Numbered from the stretch's first letter, positions 24,680 to 34,290 are shown. The stretch: DNA of 64,000 bases from VAZQ01 sp036557665 (GCA_036557665.1 DATBHG010000044.1:36755-100754), one strand, 5' to 3'. Notes: generated by a model not told the origin, from the letters alone. Translations and numbers: made by a program.

Positions 24680-26779
24680 TTATCCGTTGTTGTCGTGTGT
24701 CAGCAGCACGCAGCCGTCCTGGTTCATCGCGGCCCGCCATCCCGGCGGGACAAGAATCGTCGAATCGAGTGATTCGATCACGGCCGGGCCGCGCACTTCG
24801 TATCCCGCGGGCATGCGTGCTCGATCGTAGATTGCTGCATCGAAAAGTCCGGTTTGCCTGAACCAGAGCGCACGTTTGCCCTTGAGCGCATCCGAGCCCG
24901 CAGCTGCAGGTTCGTCGCGAATCGACAGGGACGGGATCGCGCCGATTGCGGCGACGCGAACGCTCACGATCTGCACAGGCTCGCTGCGATTGTCGTGGCC
25001 ATAAGTCTGAAGGTGCCGCTCGTGAAACGTTTCCGCGATCTGGCCGAGCGCCGTTTCGTCCACCGGACGCCGCGAGGCCGCTATTGCTAGCTCGTAGGAT
25101 TGGCGTGCATAGCGCACATCGACGGAACGATCGAGCCGCCGTTGCTCTGCCGCGATCCCGGCGCGGTCGAGCATCGCCGCGCCTTCCTGCTCGAGGGCGA
25201 GAAATGCCGCTTCCACCAGGCCCGGCAGGTTTGCAGCCTCGGTCGCTCCGGGCGCGCAGTGCAATGTGCGCACGTAATCGCGCTTCAACTCGCTGCCGAC
25301 GAGTCCCAGCGCCGAAAAGGCGCCGGGGATCGGCGGGCAGACGATCTCGCTGATGCCGAGCTCGGTTGCGAGCGCGGCGGCATGCAGCGGTCCAGCTCCG
25401 CCGAAAGCGGCAAGCACAAAGTCACGCGGGTCATGTCCGCGCTGCACGGATACGATCTTGAGCACCTCGGCCATGGAATGATTGACGATGTCGATCACCG
25501 CAGCCGAGGCAGTTCGCACATCCACGCCAAGCGGATCGGCAAGCCGCTTGCGCACGGCGGCCTCCGCGGCTGCATGATCGATGGCGAGCTCGCCGCCGAG
25601 TAAAGACCCCTTGTCGAGATAGCCGAGCAGGAGGTCGCAATCCGTGACCGTTGGCTCGCTGCCGCCGCGGCCGTAGCAGACCGGGCCCGGATCGGCGCCG
25701 GCACTTTCCGGCCCGACACGCAATGCCCCTCCCCGATCCACCCAGGCGATCGATCCGCCTCCTGCCGATACCTCGGCAAGGTCGATGACCGGCACCCGGA
25801 TCGGATGGCCGGTTCCGGTCATCCAGCGCGACATGCTGGATCCGCCGCCGACCTCATAGTCTGGCGTCGTCTCATATTGTCCGCCACGGATCAGGCTTGC
25901 CTTGGCAGTGGTGCCGCCCATGTCGAAGGAAAGAAGATCAGGGCGACCGCTTTGACGCGCGAGCAGGACCGCGGCAACGACGCCGGCTGCCGGTCCCGAC
26001 TCCACGGCAATGGCGGGCATGGCGATCGCCTCGCGTGATTCCAGAATCCCGCCGCTCGATCCCATCAGATGCAGCGCGGGCAGCCCCGCGCTGCGGGTGG
26101 CCTCCTCGAGGCACTTGAGATAGGAGGCGAGGATCGGCCCCGCATAGGCGCAAACCGCTGTGGTGCTGCTGCGCTCGAATTCCTTGATCTCGGGCAGGAC
26201 ATCACAGGACAGGTAGACGGGAATGTCCGGCAGCGCGGCGCGCAGCCGTTCGCCGAGCCTGCGTTCGTGTTGCGGGTTGAGAAAGCTGAACAGGAACGAG
26301 ACCGCAACCGCGTCTACCCGCGCAGCTTTGAGCGCCGCAATCAGGCCATCGATCTCTCCTTCAGCCAACGGCGTCACGACCGCGCCGTCGGCGCCGACGC
26401 GCTCCGTGATCTCGAAGCGCAGCCGGCGCGGAATCAGGGTCCCGGGTGCGTCCTGAAAAAGATCGTAGAGGTTCGCGCGCGCGGAGCGCCGCAGCTCCAG
26501 CAGGTCACGGAACCCGCGCGTGGTGATGAGCGCCGCGCGCGCCCCGCGTTCCTGCAGGATGGCGTTGGTAACCACCGTGGTCGCGTGGGAAAGGTGGCCC
26601 ACGTCGGCCGGCGCTACGCGGTAGCTGCGCATGGCCGCGCCGAGCGCGTCGAGGACGCCTCGCGTAAGATCCTCCGGAGTGCTCGGTACCTTGGCGACGC
26701 CGATCTCTCCGCTGGCATCATCGACCAAAGCCACGTCGGTGAAGGTCCCGCCGATATCGATACCGATCCGCCAGCCCAT
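24680..26779 (-). CDS. hyuA: Hydantoinase A/oxoprolinase alpha subunit
   Basis: A 699-residue ASKHA-fold ATPase subunit partnering HyuB. The phosphate-1 motif is GIDIGGTFTDVALVDDASGE at the start; LSHATTVVTNAILQERGARAALITTRGF, MGSSGGILESREAIAMPAIAVESGPAAGVVAA and LLSFDMGGTTAKASLI follow, then YGRGGSEPTVTDCDLLLGYLD. The frame stays open upstream, but the ATG at 26779 is the family-conserved start (MGWRIGIDIGG). The gene leads a minus-strand operon hyuA-hyuB-aminotransferase and is divergent from a second class III aminotransferase across 132 bases. Confidence 0.9.
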   Translation of the reverse strand: MGWRIGIDIGGTFTDVALVDDASGEIGVAKVPSTPEDLTRGVLDALGAAMRSYRVAPADVGHLSHATTVVTNAILQERGARAALITTRGFRDLLELRRSARANLYDLFQDAPGTLIPRRLRFEITERVGADGAVVTPLAEGEIDGLIAALKAARVDAVAVSFLFSFLNPQHERRLGERLRAALPDIPVYLSCDVLPEIKEFERSSTTAVCAYAGPILASYLKCLEEATRSAGLPALHLMGSSGGILESREAIAMPAIAVESGPAAGVVAAVLLARQSGRPDLLSFDMGGTTAKASLIRGGQYETTPDYEVGGGSSMSRWMTGTGHPIRVPVIDLAEVSAGGGSIAWVDRGGALRVGPESAGADPGPVCYGRGGSEPTVTDCDLLLGYLDKGSLLGGELAIDHAAAEAAVRKRLADPLGVDVRTASAAVIDIVNHSMAEVLKIVSVQRGHDPRDFVLAAFGGAGPLHAAALATELGISEIVCPPIPGAFSALGLVGSELKRDYVRTLHCAPGATEAANLPGLVEAAFLALEQEGAAMLDRAGIAAEQRRLDRSVDVRYARQSYELAIAASRRPVDETALGQIAETFHERHLQTYGHDNRSEPVQIVSVRVAAIGAIPSLSIRDEPAAAGSDALKGKRALWFRQTGLFDAAIYDRARMPAGYEVRGPAVIESLDSTILVPPGWRAAMNQDGCVLLTHDNNG

Positions 26780-26911
26780 TGCGGGTATGCTTTTTTCCCT
26801 CTGCTCCAGACGCCTGTCCTGCCGCGTCGGGCAGGAGAGTCGGTTAGGACAACAGCGTGAGCGCGTCAAACTCGCGCCAGCGAGCCGTGAAGTGATATAG
26901 AGTGGCGCGCC

Positions 26912-28246
26912 ATGACTCATATTCTTCATCGCCAGACCGGCCATCGCTATCCCGTTGCTGCACAGGCGCAGGGCGTCATCATCCGCGACAGCGCCGGCAA
27001 GGAGTACATCGACGCGTCGAGCGGCGCGGCGGTGTCCTGTCTGGGACATTCGCATCCCGACGTGCTCGCGGCGATGCACGAGCAGCTCGACCGCCTCGCC
27101 TATGCGCATACCAGCTTCTTCACGACCGAGGCCGCGGAGGAGCTTGCCGACGAGCTTGTTACGCGGGCGCCGGAAGGGGTCGATCGCGTGTTTTTCGTGA
27201 GCGGGGGGTCGGAAGCGATCGAGGCCGCGCTCAAGCTTGCGCGGCAATATTTCGTCGAGCTCGGGCAGCCACGGCGGCGATACGTCATTGCGCGCCGGCA
27301 GAGCTATCACGGGATTACGCTGGGAGCGCTGGCGGTCGGCGGCCGGGAACGCCAGCGCAACCAATTCGCTCCGCTGCTGTTCGAGACTCACCATGTCTCG
27401 CCGGTGTTCGAATATCGCGAGCGCCGGTCGGACGAGACCTTGGAGGCTTACGCCGAACGCTTGGCGGAGGAGCTCGATTGCAAGATCGATGAGCTCGGCG
27501 GCGAGAATGTCATGGCCTTCGTCGCCGAGACCGTGGTCGGCGCCACCTTAGGCGCGGTGCCCGCGGTACCCGGCTATTTCCAGCGCGTACGCGAGGTCTG
27601 CGACCGCCATGGCGTCCTGCTTATCCTCGACGAGGTCATGTGCGGCATGGGGCGGACGGGCACGTTGCATGCGTGCGAGCAGGAAGGAATTGCGCCCGAC
27701 CTCATGGCGATCGCCAAGGGGCTCGGCGGCGGCTATGCGCCCATTGGCGCACTTCTTATTCAGGGGAAGATCTTCGACGCGATTGCCGAGGGCTCCGGCG
27801 CGTTCCAGCACAGCCATACCTATATGGGTCATCCGCTCGCCTGCGCCGCGGCTTTGGCGGTCCAGCGCGTGATCCACCGCGATGCGCTGCTCGCGAACGT
27901 GCGCGCCCAGGGCACACGGCTTGCGCGACGGCTCAACGAGCGGTTCGGCAACCACCCCTTCGTCGGTGATGTGCGCGGACGCGGCCTGTTTCAGGCCGTC
28001 GAGCTGGTTGCCGACCGCGGGAGCAAGGAGCCGTTTGCGCCCGAGCAGAAATTGCATGCGCGGGTGAAGTCCGAGGCAATGGCGCGCGGCCTCATGGTCT
28101 ATCCGATGGCGGGCACCGTCGACGGGATGCGCGGGGATCATGTGCTTCTGGCACCGCCGTTCATCGTCGATGCAGCGATCGTGGACAGCATTGTCGAACG
28201 TCTCGGCGATGCCATCGATGCGGCCACAGCGCATCACCCGGCTTGA
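26912..28246 (+). CDS. Class III aminotransferase
   Basis: A 444-residue PLP aminotransferase of subgroup III. YIDASSGAAVSCLGHSHPDVLAAM and FFVSGGSEAIEAALKLARQYF lead, DEVMCGMGRTGTLHACEQEGI carries the PLP aspartate and MAIAKGLGGGYAPIGALLI the lysine; FQHSHTYMGHPLACAAALAVQ completes the site. It resembles aminotransferases of the aspartate aminotransferase family protein group (GABA/ornithine/beta-alanine-like). It is divergent from hyuA, so two aminotransferases flank the hydantoinase genes. The paralogue at 21546 is clearly different in its substrate-binding segments. Confidence 0.87.
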   Translation: MTHILHRQTGHRYPVAAQAQGVIIRDSAGKEYIDASSGAAVSCLGHSHPDVLAAMHEQLDRLAYAHTSFFTTEAAEELADELVTRAPEGVDRVFFVSGGSEAIEAALKLARQYFVELGQPRRRYVIARRQSYHGITLGALAVGGRERQRNQFAPLLFETHHVSPVFEYRERRSDETLEAYAERLAEELDCKIDELGGENVMAFVAETVVGATLGAVPAVPGYFQRVREVCDRHGVLLILDEVMCGMGRTGTLHACEQEGIAPDLMAIAKGLGGGYAPIGALLIQGKIFDAIAEGSGAFQHSHTYMGHPLACAAALAVQRVIHRDALLANVRAQGTRLARRLNERFGNHPFVGDVRGRGLFQAVELVADRGSKEPFAPEQKLHARVKSEAMARGLMVYPMAGTVDGMRGDHVLLAPPFIVDAAIVDSIVERLGDAIDAATAHHPA

Positions 28247-28366
28247 GCGCGGCGGCTCGTTTCGAACGGATGGAGATACGCTCTGGATCTGGACGGCGTG
28301 CGTTATATGGCTCCAAAAGCTTCCAGGTCTGCGTTAGTATCGCAGGAGTGATATAGGAGATTTGCC

Positions 28367-28672
28367 GTGTCCAACATCATTTGGGTTATCATCATCGGCT
28401 TCATTGCCGGGCTTATCGCGCGCTGGCTCTCGCCTGGGCCAAACAACCCGCGCGGATTTATCCTCACTACTCTCGTGGGCATCGCCGGCGCGTTCATTTC
28501 CACCTTCATCGGCCAAGCCGTCGGGTGGTATCGGCTCGATCAAGGCGCGGGGCTCATCGGTGCCACGGTGGGGGCGGTGATCCTTCTGTTCATCTGGAAC
28601 CGGCTTGTGGTCCACCACATCATCAGCGATCCCGCCGCGCCGGGCGGGACGGGCACCCGGCGCTGGTTATAG
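28367..28672 (+). CDS. GlsB/YeaQ/YmgE family stress-response membrane protein
   Basis: A 101-residue inner-membrane protein with three hydrophobic helices: NIIWVIIIGFIAGLIARWLSPG, GFILTTLVGIAGAFISTFIG and GLIGATVGAVILLFIWNRLV. The glycine-rich helices and GLIARWL motif are those of the transglycosylase-associated (GlsB/YeaQ/YmgE) family, small proteins induced by envelope or osmotic stress with no proven activity. The start is a GTG preceded by AGGAGA. The C-terminus is slightly longer than usual (HHIISDPAAPGGTGTRRWL). Confidence 0.88.
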   Translation: MSNIIWVIIIGFIAGLIARWLSPGPNNPRGFILTTLVGIAGAFISTFIGQAVGWYRLDQGAGLIGATVGAVILLFIWNRLVVHHIISDPAAPGGTGTRRWL

Positions 28673-28689
28673 CCTGATACACTGCTCGG

Positions 28690-29616
28690 TCACTGCCGTG
28701 CCGAATTGAAGGTATCGCAGCTCTCGACCTGTCCCGATTTCAGTCCGTTCATGAACCAGCGCGTGCGCTGCGCCGACGAGCCGTGGGTGAAGGCATCGGG
28801 CACGACATAGCCCTGGCTCTGGCGCTGCAGCCGGTCATCGCCGATCGCCGATGCGGTCTGCATCGCTGCCTCCACATCTCCAGGCTCGATGAACTGCCAT
28901 TCCTGCTCGGAGTGATTGGCCCACACGCCGGCAAGACAATCGGCCTGCAGCTCCACCCGGACCTGCAACTGGTTGGCTTCGCTCTTGTCCAGGTTTTGCT
29001 GCATGCGCTGCACTTTGGGCAGGATGCCGAGCAGGTTCTGCACGTGATGGCCGACCTCGTGCGTGATCACGTAGGCCTGCGAGAACTGGCAGGCCTTGCT
29101 GCCGACTTGGCATCCGTGGAAGCGGCGCTCGATCTCCTGAAAGAAGGACGTATCGAGATAGACCTTGTGATCGAGCGGGCAGTAGAACGGCCCCATTGCG
29201 GATTGGGCAAAGCCGCAGCCTGAGCGCGTCACTTCGGAGAACATCACCAGGGTCGGCGGCTCGTACTTCTCGCCCGATTGCTGAAACATTTTTCCCCAGA
29301 CCACCTCCGTGCTTCCGAGCACGGCGGATACCAGCTCTTTGGTCTGGTCGGAGGCGCCTCCACGGTCCGCCTGCGTCTGGTCCGGCGCGTTCTGCGTCTG
29401 CTGTTGCGATCTGCCTCCGCCCGTGAGGATGTCTCCCGCGCCGATCAACACGCTCGGATCAATACCCAGCCACCATCCCAGCAGTCCAAGCAGGATGATG
29501 GTACCGATGCCGAGACCGCCCCGCCCGCCCGGAATGCGGAATCCGCCGCCTCCTCCGCCGAAATCTCCGCGGCGGTCTTCGACGTTTTCGCTTCGCGGCA
29601 ATTGATCAAGACGCAT
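28690..29616 (-). CDS. ypfJ: Neutral zinc metallopeptidase, YpfJ family
   Basis: A 308-residue membrane-anchored protein of the YpfJ zinc-peptidase family. A Gly-rich N-terminus (FGGGGGGFRIPGGRGGLG) is followed by one membrane helix (IGTIILLGLLGWWLGI) and an extracytoplasmic domain. The zinc site HExxH is in VITHEVGHHVQNLLG. CGFAQSAMGPFYCPLDHKVYLDTSFF and the end of the domain (DAFTHGSSAQRTRWFMNGL) are conserved. The ATG at 29616 is chosen because AAGGAG lies 8 bases before it. It is convergent with the GlsB-like gene, leaving only 17 bases between them. Proteolytic activity has not been shown for most family members. Confidence 0.9.
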   Translation of the reverse strand: MRLDQLPRSENVEDRRGDFGGGGGGFRIPGGRGGLGIGTIILLGLLGWWLGIDPSVLIGAGDILTGGGRSQQQTQNAPDQTQADRGGASDQTKELVSAVLGSTEVVWGKMFQQSGEKYEPPTLVMFSEVTRSGCGFAQSAMGPFYCPLDHKVYLDTSFFQEIERRFHGCQVGSKACQFSQAYVITHEVGHHVQNLLGILPKVQRMQQNLDKSEANQLQVRVELQADCLAGVWANHSEQEWQFIEPGDVEAAMQTASAIGDDRLQRQSQGYVVPDAFTHGSSAQRTRWFMNGLKSGQVESCDTFNSARQ

Positions 29617-29893
29617 GTGCACGTCTCCTTAGGGGCGCCTGTCGCGCGCCGAACCTGCAAAGGGCCAGCCGGACCGTGGGGCGGAGCTGGAAAGAGGAGT
29701 GTACAGCGTCGCGCCTATGGCGTCGATTGCCGCGAGCAGCGCACAACCCGGATATGCAGTCGCGCTGGCATCGAGGCCGTCCTTCGAGCACGGCGCGCGC
29801 TCGAGAACGCGCTGGTGAAAGCGCACACGCCTCCTGGGCGAGGATCAGGGGCCAAGCCGATATGGTTCGAAGCTCGCAATCACTGCACTGAGA

Positions 29894-32263
29894 TCAGCTG
29901 CGAGAAGCGGCCGTAATCGCCTCTCTGATCTGTGCGGGCTTGAGCGGCAACCGGTTGAGCTCGACCTGCAAGGGCCGCAATGCATCGCATACCGCATTGG
30001 CTATGACAACCGGCGGGGAGATAGCGCCGCCTTCGCCAACGCCCTTCACTCCCAGCGGGTTGAGCGGCGAGGGTGAATGCTGGTGAATGAGCTGCATGCT
30101 CGGGATTTCGCAGGCAGTCGGCATGAGGTAGTCGGCAAGCGAGCCGGCAAGCAGCTGCCCTTGCGCGTCGTAAGGGAGCTCCTCGAACAGCGCGCCGCCG
30201 ATGCCCTGGGCGGCGCCGCCGACGATCTGCCCCTCCACCAGCATCGGATTGACCACCACTCCGCAGTCGTGCGCGACGATGTAGGTGTCGATGTGCACCC
30301 GGCCGAGCTCGGCATCGAGATCGACCACCGCAAGATGCACGGCATAGGTCCAGGTCACCGTCGGCGGCTCATAATAATAAGTCTCCTCCAGGCCCGCCTC
30401 GACCCCGTGCGGGCGAGCGTGATCCCAGCCGGGGCGAGCCGCCTGCGCCACCGCGGCGAGCGAGACCTCGGCCCCCGGCACGCCGACAATGCCGACGCCG
30501 CTCTTGCGCAGCTCGAGATCGCTTGCGGCACATTCGAGCAGGTTGGCGCCGATGGCGAACACCTTCTCGCGCAGCCGCTCGCTTGCAGCATGGATGGCCG
30601 CCGACAAGGTGACCGTGCTGCGGCTTGCGATCGTCCCGAAGCCCATGGCGATGGCTGCCGTATCGGCGAACGTGGTGACCACGTCCTCGGGATCGACCGA
30701 CCAGGTATCCGCCACCACCTGCGCAAAGATCGTCTCCATCCCCTGCCCCTGCGGGCATGCTCCCGAGGACACGTAGACCTTCCCGGAAGGATCGATACGC
30801 ACTGTCGCGCTCTCGAACGGGCCAACACCGGTGCCCTCGACGTAGCAGCCGACGCCGAGGCCGAGATGACGGCCCGCGGCGCGCGCAGCTTGCTGGCGTT
30901 CACGAAACGCCGGGATGCCTCCGATCGCATCAAGAGCGCTGCGCAAGGCCTTCTGATAGTCGCCGCTGTCGTAGACGATCGGCTCGCCGTCGCGATACGG
31001 CATGCCGATGCGATAAGGCATCTCGTCGGCGCGGATCATGTTGCTTGCGCGTATCTCGGCGGCCTCGCGTCCGAGCACGCAGGCGACGAGGTCCATCGTC
31101 CGCTCCATTGCGAAGGCTGCCTCGGGCCGCCCTGCCCCGCGGTAAGGCGCGTTCGGCACCTTGTTGGTCGCCGCGACGCGCGCGCTGATCGCCATGTTGT
31201 CGATCTTGTAGGGACCGGTCAGATGCACGGCCGTGTTGTAGACGACCCCCACCCCGATCGGATTCCACGCCCCGCAATCCACGACGAAATCATCCCGGAA
31301 CGCCAGGATCCGGCCCTCGTCATCGAAGCCGACCTCGACATCGTGGATCTGATCGCGGGAGTGGCACGAGCAGATCAGGTGCTCGCGCCGATCCTCGATC
31401 CATTTGATCGGGCGATCGAGCCTGCGGGCGAGAAACGGCAGGAGGAGGTCCTCGGGATAGACGTGGCCCTTGATGCCGAACCCGCCGCCCACATCGAGCG
31501 CGAGGCAGCGCACCCGTGCCTCCGGAAGCCGCAGCACCGACGCCGCCTCGCGGCGGACCCAATGCACCACCTGGGTGGACGACCAGATCGTCACCGAATC
31601 CGTGCGTGGGTCGTAGACGCTCGCGACCCCGCGGCACTCCATCGGCGCCGCCGCATAGCGGTGATGATAGAACCGCCGGCGCAGCCTGTGGGGGGCGCGC
31701 GCGAGCCCGCCATCGATGTCGCCCTTGCCAATGTTGAACGCGCCGATGAGATTGGTCGCGAAGCGCTCGTGAACGACAGGAGCGTCGGCGCGCAATGCCG
31801 CCTCGGCATCGACCACCGGGGGGAGCGGATCGAGGTCGAGCTTCACGAGTTGTGCCGCATCTTCGGCCGCGTAGCGGCTGTCTGCAACAATCACCGCGAC
31901 GGCCTCGCCGACATGGCGGACCTTGTCGTAAGCGAGCAGCGGCTGTTGCGGGTTGATGAACTTGTGGTCGACGATGCTCGCCCATTTGCGCGGGAGCGAA
32001 AGCTGGGTGTCGGGCACCGGAGGCAGCAGGCGCGCGAGCTCGGCGCCGCCGAGCGCGTAGGCCACGCCGGGGGCCTTGGCAGCGCGCGAGAGATCGACCG
32101 AGACGATGCGCGCATGCGCGACCGGGCTTCGGACGAATGCCGCATGCAGCATACGCGGCAGATCGAGATCGGCGATGAAATGCCCGCGCCCCGTCAGCAG
32201 CCTGCGGTCTTCGCGCCGCGGCAGGGAGCGCCCGACAAAGGGAGCTTGGCGGTTTTCGTTCAT
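29894..32263 (-). CDS. Xanthine dehydrogenase/CoxL family molybdopterin-binding subunit
   Basis: A 789-residue large subunit of a molybdenum hydroxylase. It starts FVGRSLPRREDRRLLTGRGHFIADL, typical of CoxL-like proteins, and carries DVGGGFGIKGHVYPEDLLLPF and NAPYRGAGRPEAAFAMERTMD in the Moco domain. The C-terminal GVKGVGEGGAISPPVVIANAV includes the catalytic GVGE glutamate. The CO-dehydrogenase AYRCSFR loop is absent (APYRGAG), so it is not a form I CO dehydrogenase. Partners (2Fe-2S CoxS and FAD CoxM subunits) are not adjacent, which is unusual; they may be encoded elsewhere. The substrate is probably an aromatic or N-heterocyclic carbon. Confidence 0.88.
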   Translation of the reverse strand: MNENRQAPFVGRSLPRREDRRLLTGRGHFIADLDLPRMLHAAFVRSPVAHARIVSVDLSRAAKAPGVAYALGGAELARLLPPVPDTQLSLPRKWASIVDHKFINPQQPLLAYDKVRHVGEAVAVIVADSRYAAEDAAQLVKLDLDPLPPVVDAEAALRADAPVVHERFATNLIGAFNIGKGDIDGGLARAPHRLRRRFYHHRYAAAPMECRGVASVYDPRTDSVTIWSSTQVVHWVRREAASVLRLPEARVRCLALDVGGGFGIKGHVYPEDLLLPFLARRLDRPIKWIEDRREHLICSCHSRDQIHDVEVGFDDEGRILAFRDDFVVDCGAWNPIGVGVVYNTAVHLTGPYKIDNMAISARVAATNKVPNAPYRGAGRPEAAFAMERTMDLVACVLGREAAEIRASNMIRADEMPYRIGMPYRDGEPIVYDSGDYQKALRSALDAIGGIPAFRERQQAARAAGRHLGLGVGCYVEGTGVGPFESATVRIDPSGKVYVSSGACPQGQGMETIFAQVVADTWSVDPEDVVTTFADTAAIAMGFGTIASRSTVTLSAAIHAASERLREKVFAIGANLLECAASDLELRKSGVGIVGVPGAEVSLAAVAQAARPGWDHARPHGVEAGLEETYYYEPPTVTWTYAVHLAVVDLDAELGRVHIDTYIVAHDCGVVVNPMLVEGQIVGGAAQGIGGALFEELPYDAQGQLLAGSLADYLMPTACEIPSMQLIHQHSPSPLNPLGVKGVGEGGAISPPVVIANAVCDALRPLQVELNRLPLKPAQIREAITAASRS

Positions 32264-32365
32264 TCGTGCACAGAAATTCCCGCTGAAGGTACCGCCGTTT
32301 AGAGCATGCCGCGATCATTTGGAATGATCCGCCGTCGTGGGGTTGACCTGGCTTGGTCCGGCCAG

Positions 32366-32422
32366 CCACGCCTTGGCCGTTGCGCTAAGGCGTGGATGCG
32401 CGGGACAAGCCCGCATATGACG
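32366..32422. repeat. Intergenic palindromic repeat (GGGACAAGCCCG type)
   Basis: A hairpin CCACGCCTT/AAGGCGTGG with a 12-base loop is followed by GCGCGGGACAAGCCCGC and ATATGACG. Read on the minus strand it parallels the copy at 1601-1655 (CGTCAT, CGGGCTTGT, GATCCACGC-like order). It lies in the divergent gap between the CoxL-like gene and the FAD oxidoreductase. Confidence 0.55.
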
Positions 32423-32512
32423 CAGCTACATACCAGCGGAACGCGATTTAACGTTGGGCCTTGACGTTGACTGCCACCGCCACGTTGGTCCGTTCAGGGC
32501 AAGGATGGCACT

Positions 32513-34234
32513 ATGTCTCAGCCTCCCGTAGGCACCACGCTCGAAGCTGTTGAGGTCGATGCGCTGATTGTCGGCGCCGGGGCAGCCGGAATGACCGCGG
32601 CGCTCGTGGGCGCGCTCGAAGGGCTCAACGTCCTCCTGTGCGAAAAGTCGGCGCAGGTGGGCGGCACGACCGCGACGTCCGCCGGCACCATCTGGGTGCC
32701 CGGGACGCGACAGAGCCGCCAGGCCGGTTTCCCGGACACGATCGAGGATGCACGTCGATACCTTGAAGCGGTGATCGGACCCGCGCCTGACGATCGCCGC
32801 GAGACGTACCTGCGGACCGCCCCGCAGGTCGTGGACTATCTGGACCGGCGCAGCGAGGTGAAGTTCACGCCCTACGCGCGCCATCCCGACTACCTGGCCA
32901 ATCGCCCGGGGGCGACGGTCGCGGGCAGGCCGCTTGCTCCGCTGCCCTTTGACGGCCGGCTTCTCGGCCCTGATTTCGAGCTGGTGCGGCCGCCGATCGG
33001 CGAGCTCATGGCACTCGGCGGCATGATGGTCGGGCGCGACGACATCGAGCCGCTCGCGCGACCGTTTGCATCGACCGCTGCGTTCCAGGCTGCTGCGTCC
33101 CTGCTGTGGCGGCATGCAACCGATCGCCTGCGCTATCGGCGCGGCACCCGGCTGCTGATGGGTAACGCGCTGGCGGCGAGACTGCTCTACAGCTTACGCC
33201 GCAGTGGTGTTCCGGTCTGGCTGAACGCTTCGTTGCAGGAGCTCGCCGTCGCGGGAGATCGGGTTACCGGGGCGCTCATCTCGATCGGCGGCAAGCCGCA
33301 GCGCGTCATCGCGCGACGCGCGGTCGTGCTCGCGACTGGTGGATTTGGCGGCAGCGTCGAGCGCCTCAATGAGCGCGTGCGTCCGCCGCTCGAGCATGTC
33401 GTGGCATTTTCCGGCGCGGCCGGCGATGGCATGCGCATTGCGCGCGCGGTCGGTGCTGCAGTCGAGGACGACCACGCCGAGCCCGCCTTCTGGAGCCCGG
33501 TTTCCGCAACCCCATGGCTCGCCGGCGGCTGCGGCGTTTTCCCGCATCTGTCGCTCGACCGGGCCAAGCCCGGCCTCATCGCGGTAAATGCCGCCGGCCG
33601 GCGCTTCGTCAACGAGGCGCTCTCATATCATGAGTTCGTGATCGGGATGCACCGCTCGCACGCGGCCGTGCCTACCATCCCGGCCTGGCTCGTGTGCGAT
33701 CGAGACTTCCTCAACAAATACGGTCTCGGCCGCGTACCGCCGGGACGGTACAGCCTGCGCCGTTTCATCGCCAACAAATATCTCATCGAAGCGGGGAGCC
33801 TTGATGAGCTCGCGCGCAGGATCGCGGTGGATGCAGCGGGCCTGCAGCGCAGCGTGGAAGAGCACAACCGGTTTGCGGAGACGGGGGAGGACGAGGAGCT
33901 CGGGAAAGGCGCGACTGAGTTCGACCGCCACAACGGCGATCCGCGCCAACAGCCCAACCCATGCCTCGGCCGCATCGCGCGTGCACCGTACTATGCGATG
34001 GCCGTCTATCCGAGCACGCTGGGGAGCAGCGTCGGTCTGCGCACCGATGCCGACGGCCGGGTGCTGAATGCAGCCGGCGATCCCATCCCCGGCCTGTTCG
34101 CTTGCGGCAACGACATGGCCTCGATCATGCGCGGGCATTATCCCGGGCCGGGCATCACCTTGGGTCCTGCCCTTGTGTTCGCCTATCGCGCTGCCATGGC
34201 GATCCGCAAGGACTTGCCCTCGCAGACGCAATGA
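32513..34234 (+). CDS. FAD-dependent oxidoreductase (fumarate reductase / 3-ketosteroid dehydrogenase-like)
   Basis: A 573-residue flavoprotein with the FAD_binding_2 fold. DALIVGAGAAGMTAALVGALEGLNVLLCEKS is the dinucleotide motif, followed by GGTTATSAGTIWVP. LATGGFGGS and the C-terminal TLGSSVGLRTDADGRVLNAAGDPIPGLFACGNDM plus GPGITLGPALVFAYRAAM bind FAD. The overall form is that of 3-ketosteroid-delta-1-dehydrogenase and related alicyclic dehydrogenases. It stands alone between two intergenic repeats. The true substrate is unknown. Confidence 0.85.
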   Translation: MSQPPVGTTLEAVEVDALIVGAGAAGMTAALVGALEGLNVLLCEKSAQVGGTTATSAGTIWVPGTRQSRQAGFPDTIEDARRYLEAVIGPAPDDRRETYLRTAPQVVDYLDRRSEVKFTPYARHPDYLANRPGATVAGRPLAPLPFDGRLLGPDFELVRPPIGELMALGGMMVGRDDIEPLARPFASTAAFQAAASLLWRHATDRLRYRRGTRLLMGNALAARLLYSLRRSGVPVWLNASLQELAVAGDRVTGALISIGGKPQRVIARRAVVLATGGFGGSVERLNERVRPPLEHVVAFSGAAGDGMRIARAVGAAVEDDHAEPAFWSPVSATPWLAGGCGVFPHLSLDRAKPGLIAVNAAGRRFVNEALSYHEFVIGMHRSHAAVPTIPAWLVCDRDFLNKYGLGRVPPGRYSLRRFIANKYLIEAGSLDELARRIAVDAAGLQRSVEEHNRFAETGEDEELGKGATEFDRHNGDPRQQPNPCLGRIARAPYYAMAVYPSTLGSSVGLRTDADGRVLNAAGDPIPGLFACGNDMASIMRGHYPGPGITLGPALVFAYRAAMAIRKDLPSQTQ

Positions 34235-34261
34235 GCGCGTGACACTCCGACCTTCGTGGCT

Positions 34262-34290
34262 GTAGGGGCGGGTTTAAAACCCGCCCCTAC
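34262..34290. repeat. 29-bp perfect palindrome, copy 1
   Basis: An inverted repeat of 14+1+14 bases, arms GTAGGGGCGGGTTT and AAACCCGCCCCTAC around one A. It lies between the convergent FAD oxidoreductase and FAD monooxygenase genes, where it could fold as a strong bidirectional terminator hairpin. Three more copies are at 36746-36774, 38763-38791 and 39812-39839. Confidence 0.85.

Noticed and set aside
23126..24772. A 548-codon plus-strand frame opposite hyuB
   Set aside because: It is the shadow of hyuB; the composition is Arg/Ala/His-rich and nothing is conserved.
24680..27394. A longer hyuA reaching 27394
   Set aside because: The extra ~200 N-terminal residues lie antisense to the second aminotransferase and have no similarity; the family start MGWRIGIDIGG at 26779 is clear.
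30077..32302. A 741-codon plus-strand frame opposite the CoxL-like gene
   Set aside because: Its translation is Arg/His/Asp-rich with no family features, while the opposite strand carries all conserved molybdenum-hydroxylase motifs.
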